A stretch of DNA of 13,550 nt from an uncultured Haloferula sp. (lineage in GTDB: Bacteria; Verrucomicrobiota; Verrucomicrobiae; Verrucomicrobiales; Akkermansiaceae), in the NCBI GenBank assembly GCA_946885645.1, contig CAMPGU010000091.1, positions 1 to 13,550 of the forward strand, in the 5' to 3' direction. Shown here piece by piece: positions 7,907 through 13,550 of the stretch (position 1 is its first letter; each line of letters opens with the position of its first letter). A model generated the notes under the pieces. The model was not told the DNA's origin, did not search any database, and saw nothing but the letters and a program-made list of their open reading frames with translations. The translations under genes and the position numbers were made by a program.

Positions 7907-8695
7907 ATGAAGCAGCGATACCAGAGTCCCGCGTGGATCTCCGCGGCGCTGGACGATGCCGGGCTTACCCCGCACGAGTTCCGTGTCCTCGCGCACGTCT
8001 GCAGGAGGGCAGGGGACGGCTCGAACGGCCGCGGCTGCGATGCGTCGATCTCGAGTATCTCGCGGACATGCTCAATGAAGCGGGACACCGTTCGGAGCTG
8101 TCTCCAGAGCCTCGAGTCGGCGGGTTGGATCCGGCGTGACGGAAGGCCGGGAATGACCGCGGAGATCTATCCCCGATTTCCTGATGTGGTGGCTGACCCC
8201 TCCCCCCAATCGGCCACCTTCTGGCCAGATGAGGGTAGGGGTGGTGGCCAAAAGGGGGGAGACGAAGGGAACCCTTCAAGGAATACCCTGAAGGGAACCC
8301 GTACTGACACCGAATTCCCGTCGGAAGGGTGCGGTGCAAGCCCGCATCCTTCCGACGGGATTTTAGGGAGAGTACCCGCCCGCGCGCTCGAGAACGATGG
8401 GAAGCAACCTGAGGTCGCCGAAGACGAGGCCCGCGGCTGGGCTCTGCAAATCCACGCCGCGGAGGGGCGGTCCGCCGACTCGACACTGGCCATGTTTCCG
8501 CCCGAGGAAGTCGAGGCCTGGGCGGTCGATTGGCTGGTGACCATGCAGGCCCGCGGCTGGCAGCTCGACGGCGCGCCTGTGGCCAATCCGCGCGCCGCTC
8601 TGCGAGGCTACCTCAGGAAGGCCGCCAACGGCCGATCGAAGCGGTTCCGGGAGGTTTCGTCGGGCAATTGCGAATTAGCCGATTTAGAGCCGTGA
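7907..8695 (+). CDS. Winged-helix DNA-binding protein (HTH_36 / replication-initiator-like)
   Basis: This 262-residue protein begins MKQRYQSPAWISAALDDAGL. Residues about 20-85 form a winged helix: LTPHEFRVLAHVCRRAG, then a recognition-type helix in SMKRDTVRSCLQSLESAGWI. This resembles the helix-turn-helix proteins (HTH_36 type) common in plasmid-, phage- and island-borne replication or regulatory genes. Residues 95-175 are a low-complexity linker. A C-terminal helical segment (about 195-245) has W204, W209, W218 and the run PRAALRGYLRKAANGRSKR, probably also basic and DNA-contacting. The ATG at 7907 is chosen over an upstream GTG at 7871 that lies inside a hairpin. The DNA for residues 137-152 forms an almost perfect palindrome (separate entry). 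The specific role is unknown. Confidence 0.7.
   Translation: MKQRYQSPAWISAALDDAGLTPHEFRVLAHVCRRAGDGSNGRGCDASISSISRTCSMKRDTVRSCLQSLESAGWIRRDGRPGMTAEIYPRFPDVVADPSPQSATFWPDEGRGGGQKGGDEGNPSRNTLKGTRTDTEFPSEGCGASPHPSDGILGRVPARALENDGKQPEVAEDEARGWALQIHAAEGRSADSTLAMFPPEEVEAWAVDWLVTMQARGWQLDGAPVANPRAALRGYLRKAANGRSKRFREVSSGNCELADLEP
8268..8300. repeat. Small inverted repeat inside the winged-helix gene
   Basis: CCCTTCA (8272-8278) and TGAAGGG (8289-8295) form a 7-bp stem with a 10-nt loop. Outer GGG/CCC arms extend it past an AA/AA mismatch. It lies in the linker-coding part of the winged-helix gene, 16 nt before the larger palindrome. Confidence 0.5.
8316..8360. repeat. 19-bp stem palindrome inside a coding region
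   Basis: TCCCGTCGGAAGG (8316-8328) pairs perfectly with CCTTCCGACGGGA (8348-8360). A G·T pair and TGCGG/CCGCA continue the stem inward to a 7-nt loop (8335-8341). TTTT follows at 8361-8364. It has the shape of an intrinsic terminator or of a palindromic mobile repeat, but it is in frame within the linker of the winged-helix protein (about residues 137-152). Confidence 0.85.
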
Positions 8696-9095
8696 GGCAA
8701 GCGGGGGCGAATCGTGGAGGCGAGGCCACAATCGACCTTCCGCGCTGTAACACTCGGGTATGGAACCTGAAGCCGTTTACCGAACCGCCTGTGCCATGTG
8801 CATAGCCTGCTACGCCTGCACGATTGCCACACGCCCCATTGTCATTCCATCCGCTCAAGGCCTTTCTCAGACCACGGATTTCCGCTGGGATCACGATTCT
8901 GAGGATGGCCAAAGCCATCCGACCGACGTTGAAACGTGGGGCGACTTGATCTCAGGGTGTGCCGTGAAGGCGACGGGTAAAAGCGCGGATATCGTATCGA
9001 TACAGTCATGCCAGAGGCGGCTGCAGGGCGGTTTCTGCGATCCCGAGAGGTTTTACAAATGAGTGGAGCGGCTGTCCCGACCGCTCGTGAGAGAA
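8696..9095. other. About 400 bp without a convincing gene
   Basis: Between the winged-helix stop and the natural end of the HEPN frame there is no ORF with convincing protein character on either strand. Base composition looks less GC-rich than the flanks. A 10-bp palindrome GTATCGATAC lies at 8994-9003. A plus-strand frame of 100 codons (8760-9062) is Cys-rich with no recognisable domain, and I treat it as chance. Confidence 0.5.
9066..9086 (-). terminator. Weak hairpin after the HEPN gene's natural stop
   Basis: GAGCGG (9066-9071) pairs with CCGCTC (9081-9086) around a 9-nt loop. On the minus strand it begins 9 nt after the TGA at 9096-9098. There is no clean T tract. Its place supports 9096 as the original end of the HEPN gene. 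Confidence 0.3.
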
Positions 9096-9326
9096 TCATG
9101 GGTCGCAGGCCAGATCGGGAATCAGCTTCGAGACCATCATCCAAGTGCGTTCAAGGTGAACTTGAGCCTCTTTCAGCGGTGCATCATGCCCGCCGTGAGC
9201 CACCTTGTTTCGAAATTGAGGATATCCGCTTGGAACCGAGAGCGTTCCCTTCCCGAAGACTTTTGCGAGAATCTGGAGCTTTCGAGTCAGTCCATCGTAA
9301 CCTTCAAGGAGCCATTCGGTATGTTG
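9096..9326 (-). pseudogene. Frameshifted C-terminal half of the HEPN domain
   Basis: This is the out-of-frame continuation of the ORF at 9304-10035. Read one base out of step from the run of seven C (minus strand, plus positions 9326-9332), it gives 76 residues and then a TGA. It begins QHTEWLLEGYDGLTRKLQIL and contains the segment PQFRNKVAHGG. R-N-K-V-A-H is a perfect R-x4-H with a polar residue after the Arg, the catalytic motif of HEPN RNases. Dropping one C gives a single 312-residue protein with R275 and H280. The two frames join exactly at the homopolymer. This can be a true frameshift mutation, a phase-variable switch, a programmed +1 shift or a sequencing error; the sequence alone cannot separate them. 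Confidence 0.8.
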
Positions 9327-10035
9327 GGGGGGCCTGAGTTAGCAGGTGCGCGCGGATTTTAGTGGTGATTGCTACTTCCAAGGCGGTAGTGGCCTCAATT
9401 ACCGCTGTACGATTCTGACCACTTCTGAAGGCCTCACACGCGCTGAGCAAGAGAAGATAAGGCAGGGGAACAAGCTTCCCGTTTGAAGCCCATTCGCTGG
9501 CTTGTCGGAGGTCGTCTACCTGCGCCGGTCTTCCGTGATTTTGCCCTACTACATTGACGGAAATCTTGATTTTGGGGCCCATTCGATAGGGGGGCACTGC
9601 GGTGGCGAAGAATGACACCTGGGGCCTTGAAGCTCGATCAATGAGGACAGTTGACAGGGTGCCTTGTTTAGTTAGCAGGCGCACGAAAGCCCCGAATCGA
9701 TCAAGCCATTCGAGATGCGCCGCGGAAACCATCTCGATCTCTCGGCGCGTAAGGGTCGTGCTTGCGCAGTCAACGCTTGCTGTCAAAGGACCAAGAGCGC
9801 TCGCCGACTGGATGTCCCCCCAAGATCTCCGTCGCCCCTCGGGATGGTTCTCCGCGGAGGTCGGTGAAATGAGGCAGGCGTGCAAATCACTTTTGTCTGC
9901 AGGCAAGCGAGGCAGCTCGATTCCCAGATTTACCCCGCCAATTGTCGCGTTGAAGGAAGCGCCGAGATCGGACGTGGCGACGAGGATAGCAGGCTTAAAT
10001 TCGATAAAGCCAAGGGCTTGCTCGTCTTCATTCAT
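9304..10035 (-). CDS. N-terminal part of a HEPN-domain protein (cut short by a frameshift)
   Basis: This is a 243-residue ORF whose last seven residues follow a frame slip at a C7 run. The N-terminal 180 residues are a domain I do not recognise, with several beta-strand-like stretches (GFIEFKPAILVATSD, KIKISVNVVGQ). From about residue 188, LPYLLLLSACEAFRSGQNRT and AVIEATTALEVAITTKIR match the first helices of HEPN domains, where the pattern 'A-V-I-x-A-x-T-A-L-E' recurs. The second half of that domain, with the catalytic R-x4-H, lies in the next frame (9096-9326). HEPN proteins are often RNases in toxin-antitoxin, abortive-infection and other defence genes, so a defence role is plausible but unproven. 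The gene begins about 80 nt from the 3' end of a tRNA-Arg gene, and a TAAAAT at 10095-10090 could be its -10 element. Base composition is less GC-rich than its neighbours, which suggests transfer. Confidence 0.75.
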   Translation of the reverse strand: MNEDEQALGFIEFKPAILVATSDLGASFNATIGGVNLGIELPRLPADKSDLHACLISPTSAENHPEGRRRSWGDIQSASALGPLTASVDCASTTLTRREIEMVSAAHLEWLDRFGAFVRLLTKQGTLSTVLIDRASRPQVSFFATAVPPYRMGPKIKISVNVVGQNHGRPAQVDDLRQASEWASNGKLVPLPYLLLLSACEAFRSGQNRTAVIEATTALEVAITTKIRAHLLTQAPPTYRMAP

Positions 10036-10116
10036 GATTGGAAGACCTGAGGAGGATGAGGGCAGGTTAAGGGCAGGGTCGATTCCGGTATTTTACGTAA
10101 CTCGCTGAAAATTAAG

Positions 10117-10190
10117 CGCACCCGGCTGGATTCGAACCAGCGACCGTCCGCTTAGAAGGCGGATGCTCTATCCAACTGAGCTACGGGTGC
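10117..10190 (-). tRNA. tRNA-Arg (anticodon UCU)
   Basis: A full cloverleaf reads on the minus strand. The acceptor GCACCCG (10190-10184) pairs with CGGGTGC. The D arm is GCTCAGTTGGATAGAGC, the anticodon arm is TCCGC-CTTCTAA-GCGGA with anticodon TCT, the variable loop has 5 nt, and the T arm is GCTGGTTCGAATCCAGC. The discriminator base is G at 10117. The 3' CCA is not encoded. The accessory HEPN gene lies directly on its 3' side, where elements that integrate into tRNA genes are normally found. Confidence 0.96.
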
Positions 10191-10202
10191 TTTGCGGGCG
10201 GG

Positions 10203-10231
10203 TTCTTAGCCGGTCCGGAGGCGGAAGTCAA
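10203..10231 (-). promoter_or_regulatory. Sigma70-type promoter of tRNA-Arg
   Basis: On the minus strand TTGACT (10231-10226) is followed after exactly 17 nt by TAAGAA (10208-10203). The expected start would be about 6 nt before the tRNA 5' end at 10190. The -35 element differs from consensus by one base. Confidence 0.65.
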
Positions 10232-10338
10232 AAACGGATGGTTAGGGAAAGCTGCGGGGCTTTGGGCTCGCGGAAAGGGGGAGAAAGGGGCTCAATGGTG
10301 CCGTGCAAGCACCGGGACCGCCTCCTCATCCCCAGGCC

Positions 10339-10749
10339 ATGCAGGATGCGGAGCATCTGAAGTTGCTCTCCGTGTTTCACTAGGTCCTGACGGCGCTGGT
10401 CGGGTTCCTGCCGATCATTTACATTGCCCTGGGTGCGGCGATGGTGATGGGAAAGATGCCGGCAAGCCCGTCTTCCCCGGCCCCGCCGGCCGAATCCGGG
10501 TGGATGTTCATCATCTTCGGCGGTTTGTTCTGCCTGCTGGCGTGGGCCTTTGCGGGTTGCCTCTTCCTGTCGGGCCGCTGGCTCGCCGCCCGGCGGAACT
10601 GGACCTTCTGTTTCGTGGTGGCCTGCCTTTCCTGCATGAACGTCCCCTTGGGGACGATACTGGGGGTATTCACGATTCTGGTGCTGCAGCGCCCGGGCAT
10701 GAAGGGGGTGTTCGGCCTGCCCTTGCCCGGCGGCTACTTGAACCGGTAG
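10339..10749 (+). pseudogene. Small multi-pass membrane protein interrupted by an in-frame TAG
   Basis: From the ATG at 10339 the frame reads MQDAEHLKLLSVFH, then TAG at 10381-10383, then VLTALVGFLPIIYIALGAAM and on for 121 codons to a TAG at 10747-10749. From memory, a family of short membrane proteins in Verrucomicrobiota and related phyla starts '...HLxLLSxFHYV', so the stop sits where the Tyr codon (TAC or TAT) is expected, one base change away. The rest holds two to four hydrophobic segments, including SGWMFIIFGGLFCLLAWAFA and FCFVVACLSCMNVPLGTILG, ending in GVFTILVLQRPGMKGVFGLP. The frame shows no other disruption. The largest intact piece starts at the ATG at 10441 and would lack the first hydrophobic segment. 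Its last 16 nt overlap the convergent transpeptidase-like gene. Confidence 0.75.
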
Positions 10750-11480
10750 CGGCCCCCTTCCACCGTCACTCCGGGCGGCACCCGCTCCCGCTCGAAGAAG
10801 TCGTAGCCTTCGCGGAGGTTCTTCCAAAAATCGAGCCACTCGCTTCCCTCCGCGCGTGCCATGCGCTGCTCCGTCATGCGGAAGGGGAAGATGTGGACGC
10901 GGAAGAAGTCCTGCCCGCCTTTGAGGGCGGCATCGCAGAGGGTGTAGATCTCTTCGATTTTCTCATCCGTCATCGCCAGGCAGCCCACGGACACGCGGTT
11001 GCCGTGGATCATGATGAAGGTGCCGGTCCGGCCGAGAGCTTGGTCGTAAGCGTTCGGGTAGCTGATGTTGAAGGCGAGATGAAAGACGCTGTCCGGCTTC
11101 ATCCCCGCGGGAGGTACGAAATAGAAGCCCTCCGGCACCTGCTTGTCGCCCTCGGTAAGTTTAGGTCCCAGCTCTCCTGACTGGGCCGCGATCGGCCAAG
11201 TGCGGAAGAGAGCATACTTCCCGTCCTCGCGCTTGCGGATCCACATTTCGAGCTGCCCTTCCTCCTTGAAGGCACGGAGGAACACGGGATCGCCGAAATG
11301 CAGGCCCTTTTCCGCAAGAGCCCGCGCGAGCCCGGGACGCACCCGCTCCGCCGCGGCTTTCGCACGCTCGGGACCTGGAAGCGGAGCGCAGGTTTCGACC
11401 ACGAAGGCATCCTGAGCCGCTTCCGGCTCCCCGGAGCAAGGCGAAAGCAAGCGAATCACGACGATCAGCAGGCGGCGCAT
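10734..11480 (-). CDS. L,D-transpeptidase-fold (YkuD) protein, YafK/DpaA-like
   Basis: This 248-residue protein has the YkuD catalytic motif H159-G-N-R-V-S164-V-G-C167, followed by LAMTDEKIEEIY. Catalytic Cys, His and Ser are all present. The arrangement GxFIMIHG..SxGCxAMTD matches E. coli YafK (DpaA), a periplasmic enzyme of this fold that cleaves the bond between Braun's lipoprotein and peptidoglycan. A related peptidoglycan role is likely; the exact reaction is not shown. The N-terminus (MRRLLIVVIRLLSPC) is a short hydrophobic export signal, possibly a lipoprotein signal with C15, though Pro at -1 is atypical. The ATG at 11480 lies inside the end of the VanW-glycosyltransferase gene (16-nt overlap), so translation is probably coupled. 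At its own end it overlaps the broken membrane protein gene by 16 nt. Confidence 0.85.
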   Translation of the reverse strand: MRRLLIVVIRLLSPCSGEPEAAQDAFVVETCAPLPGPERAKAAAERVRPGLARALAEKGLHFGDPVFLRAFKEEGQLEMWIRKREDGKYALFRTWPIAAQSGELGPKLTEGDKQVPEGFYFVPPAGMKPDSVFHLAFNISYPNAYDQALGRTGTFIMIHGNRVSVGCLAMTDEKIEEIYTLCDAALKGGQDFFRVHIFPFRMTEQRMARAEGSEWLDFWKNLREGYDFFERERVPPGVTVEGGRYRFK

Positions 11481-13237
11481 GCGGAAGCTGCAGGGTGAAG
11501 GATCGCGCGGAGGACGGCCCGGAGCGCGGCAGGATCCGGCGATGCCAGAACGTGGAGGAGGGGGTGCTCCGGAAGCCCGCAGGCATCGGTCGCGACCACC
11601 GGGACTCCGCTCGCCAGAGCCAGCAGGGCGAGCCGCGGTTGGTGCTCGATCCAAGCGGGCAGGACGAGCGCGGCTGCGCGCGAAAGATCGGCCGCGCTCC
11701 CATGCCGGGTGTGGATATCCGCGAAAGGATCGGCCGCTCCTTCATTCGCCCGGCCGGTGATCAGCAGTTCCGCCTCGATCCCGGCGCGGAAGGCCGCGGC
11801 GAGCTCGAAGGCGCCCTTGCGTCCGAGCGGGGAGGCGGGGAAGAGAACTGTCGCGGCCGGGGCTGCGGTGCGCGGGATTCCTGTCGGCATCTCCCAGTCC
11901 AGCAGCCAGGCGCGGGTCCCGAAGTAGGCAGCCATCGCCCTGTGCGGGGTAATCAGGCGGGCCGCCGCTGCAAGTGCCGCGTTTTCCGCCTGCAGCAACC
12001 CGGGATCGGCCCGGAAATCTGCCAAGGTGGTGGAGCCGGGGTGGGCTCGCTTGGCCAGATCGAGGCGGCGCTGGAGCTCCTCCACAGGCCAGCGGTTGAT
12101 CAGGACATCGAAGCTTCGCCCGCCGAGCGCCCCGGTCTTCCAGAGGTGGGGCAGCAGGTTTTGCGAGACCACGACATGCCTGCATTCGGGATCGAGCATT
12201 TCCGCGTAGCGGCGCGCGAGGCTGGCTTCACCTGCCATCAGGCTCAACTGCCGCCCGGCACCCTGTGCGGGCAGGCGACGCTGGCGGAAGGACCGCAGCA
12301 GCGTGGTGAGAGTCGCATGCCGCACCGTGACGCCGTGCGGCGGGGACCAGCGGTAGTTCGGCTTGTTCCAGCGGCGACCGTCCAGCGGCACGAACCACCG
12401 GTCGCCCTCGCGCGCATGGCTGCGGCACCAGCGGTCGAACTCGGGCCAGGAGGCATCCAGCAGGAAGGCGGAGTGTCCCATCGATGGCGCATGAGCGGCG
12501 GTGGCGGCCGGATGCCGGAAACACTCCATCATGCCGCAAGCGAGGCAGTCGCCGGAGGGAGCGGCCCGCGGGGCTGCCTCGGGAAGTGCTTGAGGGACCG
12601 TGGCGCGGCTGCCGCGGGGCGAGCGGATCCGCACCACCAGATCCGCCGCCGTCAATTCCACCTCGATCCGCCAAGCGGCATCGCTCCGGAAGCGGAGGTC
12701 CACGTAGTTCCAGAAGATGGTAGCATCCAGATCGCTCTCGGCGGAAGAGCCGGGCACCGCGCGGGAATGCGCATGGCGCTCCACGATCTCCAGCCTTGCC
12801 TCCAGCGCGGCTTGGTAAAGCAGCCCGCTCAATTGGCAGAGTCCGCCCCCTACCGCGGGCACCAGGCAGCCTTCCCGGAGTTCCCGGCCCTCGGTGAAGC
12901 CTTTGGACCGGGTGGTCCTGCCGAGCTGGCGCCAGAAGCTGAAAAGGCTCCCCGCGGGAATCTCGATGCCGTCGAAGGCTCCGGCCGCGCGGCGAAGATT
13001 CTCCACCTTCCCTGCCGTGAGCGGAAATTCGGCCGGGGTCACGTCGCTCCATAGCGGCGCGCGTTTCTCCGCGATCACCGGTGCCGCGGCGTGGCGGGAC
13101 GAAGAGGTGTGCCGGGGAGGCCGCGAACCGGATTCCCGGACGGCCCGACGGACTTGTAGTGCCCGGCATTTCAGGTGGAAGGCGAGCGCCTGGAGCCGGC
13201 CGGGGCTTTCTCGCCCGGAAGCATGGTGGTGTGACAT
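11465..13237 (-). CDS. VanW-domain protein fused to a GT-B glycosyltransferase
   Basis: This 590-residue protein has two main parts. Residues about 70-205 form a VanW domain (Pfam PF04294): FPLTAGKVENLRRAA, GSLFSFWRQLG, then the hallmark VGGGLCQLSGLLYQAALEAR, ERHAHS and SDLDATIFWNYVDL. Between the parts, C231-x2-C234-x4-C239-x2-H242 looks like a zinc or iron-sulfur site. Residues about 350-590 read like a GT-B glycosyltransferase (family 1/4 style): VLFPASPLGRKGAFELAAAF, LLITGRANEG, and the donor-binding region PRLALLALASGVPVVATDAC-GLPE. It has no signal peptide, so it is probably cytoplasmic. The ATG at 13237 is chosen over an open upstream frame to 13330; a small inverted repeat (13242-13255) lies just before it. 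The YafK-like gene overlaps its end, suggesting a two-gene envelope operon. Confidence 0.8.
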   Translation of the reverse strand: MSHHHASGRESPGRLQALAFHLKCRALQVRRAVRESGSRPPRHTSSSRHAAAPVIAEKRAPLWSDVTPAEFPLTAGKVENLRRAAGAFDGIEIPAGSLFSFWRQLGRTTRSKGFTEGRELREGCLVPAVGGGLCQLSGLLYQAALEARLEIVERHAHSRAVPGSSAESDLDATIFWNYVDLRFRSDAAWRIEVELTAADLVVRIRSPRGSRATVPQALPEAAPRAAPSGDCLACGMMECFRHPAATAAHAPSMGHSAFLLDASWPEFDRWCRSHAREGDRWFVPLDGRRWNKPNYRWSPPHGVTVRHATLTTLLRSFRQRRLPAQGAGRQLSLMAGEASLARRYAEMLDPECRHVVVSQNLLPHLWKTGALGGRSFDVLINRWPVEELQRRLDLAKRAHPGSTTLADFRADPGLLQAENAALAAAARLITPHRAMAAYFGTRAWLLDWEMPTGIPRTAAPAATVLFPASPLGRKGAFELAAAFRAGIEAELLITGRANEGAADPFADIHTRHGSAADLSRAAALVLPAWIEHQPRLALLALASGVPVVATDACGLPEHPLLHVLASPDPAALRAVLRAILHPAASACAAC

Positions 13238-13371
13238 GAGGGCGCCAAGTGGCGCTGCAGAAAGTAACGCAGGCTCAGGGGGAGGACATTCAACCATTTC
13301 GTGAAAAAGCGGTGAAAGGCGCCCTCCCATCGGGCTCGACGCTTTGCGGGCCGCTGCCTAGAAATCCACGT

Positions 13372-13550
13372 ATGGCAGCGGCGATCGGGATCATCGGTGG
13401 AAGCGGACTTTACGAGATCGAGGGCTTCGGCAAAACCGAGGAGCGGGCGGTCGAAACTCCCTTCGGGCCGCCTTCGGACGTGCTGGTCGGCGGCACTCTA
13501 GGCGGCCGCCAGGTTTGGTTCCTGCCGCGCCACGGGCGGGGGCACCGGCT
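13372..13550 (+). CDS. mtnP: S-methyl-5'-thioadenosine phosphorylase / purine nucleoside phosphorylase (5' part)
   Basis: The first 59 codons run into the window edge. The start MAAAIGIIGGSGLYEIEG, ETPFGPPSD (28-36) and FLPRHGRGHR (50-59) are hallmark motifs of the MTAP/PNP family, which cleaves methylthioadenosine (or a purine nucleoside) with phosphate for methionine and adenine salvage in the cytosol. The ATG is preceded by GAAATCCACGT with no Shine-Dalgarno sequence. A TAGAAA at 13359-13364, 18 nt after CTCGAC, is a weak promoter candidate that would give a very short leader. The gene diverges from the VanW-glycosyltransferase gene. Choice between MtnP and a related phosphorylase needs the missing part. 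Confidence 0.9.
   Translation, partial: MAAAIGIIGGSGLYEIEGFGKTEERAVETPFGPPSDVLVGGTLGGRQVWFLPRHGRGHR

Noticed and set aside
8994..9003. GTATCGATAC palindrome as a dif or att core
   Set aside because: It is only 10 bp with no flanking recombinase arms, and it does not resemble the dif consensus.
8760..9062. Cys-containing 100-codon plus-strand frame
   Set aside because: It has no recognisable domain, a mixed codon pattern and no supporting start or stop signals, so it is probably chance.
9063..9362. Plus-strand frames opposite the HEPN C-terminal region
   Set aside because: The minus strand here encodes the conserved HEPN catalytic motif in the shifted frame, so these plus frames are shadows.
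11495..13054. 519-codon plus-strand frame opposite the VanW-glycosyltransferase gene
   Set aside because: It is an antisense shadow. The minus strand has clear VanW and GT-B motifs.

Overview
The window is GC-rich bacterial DNA with dense genes on both strands and almost no Shine-Dalgarno sequences. The mix suggests a member of the Verrucomicrobiota (Luteolibacter-like). The clues are a type II pseudopilin with a variant H-X9-DG tail, an intergenic repeat of the 'FDVRC' type, and a small membrane protein of the 'LLSxFHYV' family. This placement is an inference from remembered families, not from a search.

Layout. Positions 103-291 hold a 40-residue membrane peptide gene with its own strong terminator. 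Positions 386-862 hold an exported Cys/Asp/Lys-rich protein built on five identical 17-residue repeats, then a terminator. Positions 883-5070 carry a minus-strand run, read from the right: hemL (glutamate-1-semialdehyde aminotransferase), a 92-residue unknown, a secreted serine beta-lactamase-fold protein with two C-terminal repeats, and a XerD-type recombinase. Positions 5246-6749 carry an exported SH3/SmpA-like protein and a pseudopilin. The pseudopilin gene is convergent with tmk (6797-7417), and a terminator hairpin overlaps the end of tmk.

Positions 7418-10116, between tmk and a tRNA-Arg(UCU), look accessory. They contain a 109-residue unknown, a winged-helix protein whose gene carries an almost perfect 19-bp palindrome, about 400 bp without a convincing gene, and a broken HEPN-domain gene. 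The HEPN gene has a +1 frameshift at a run of seven C. Removing one C joins the 243-residue ORF to a C-terminal part with the RNase-type motif R-N-K-V-A-H. The tRNA has a clear sigma70-type promoter. Just beyond it, a small membrane protein gene is interrupted by an in-frame TAG at the conserved FHYV position.

Positions 10734-13237 hold two overlapping minus-strand envelope genes: a VanW domain fused to a GT-B glycosyltransferase, then a YafK/DpaA-like L,D-transpeptidase-fold protein. The window ends in the start of a divergent methylthioadenosine phosphorylase gene.

The strongest leads are the frameshifted HEPN gene beside a tRNA, the synonymous-only 51-bp repeat array in the secreted protein, the in-frame TAG, the CxxCx4CxxH cluster inside the VanW-glycosyltransferase fusion, and the palindrome in the winged-helix gene. 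I did not find a complete, clearly new multi-gene system.
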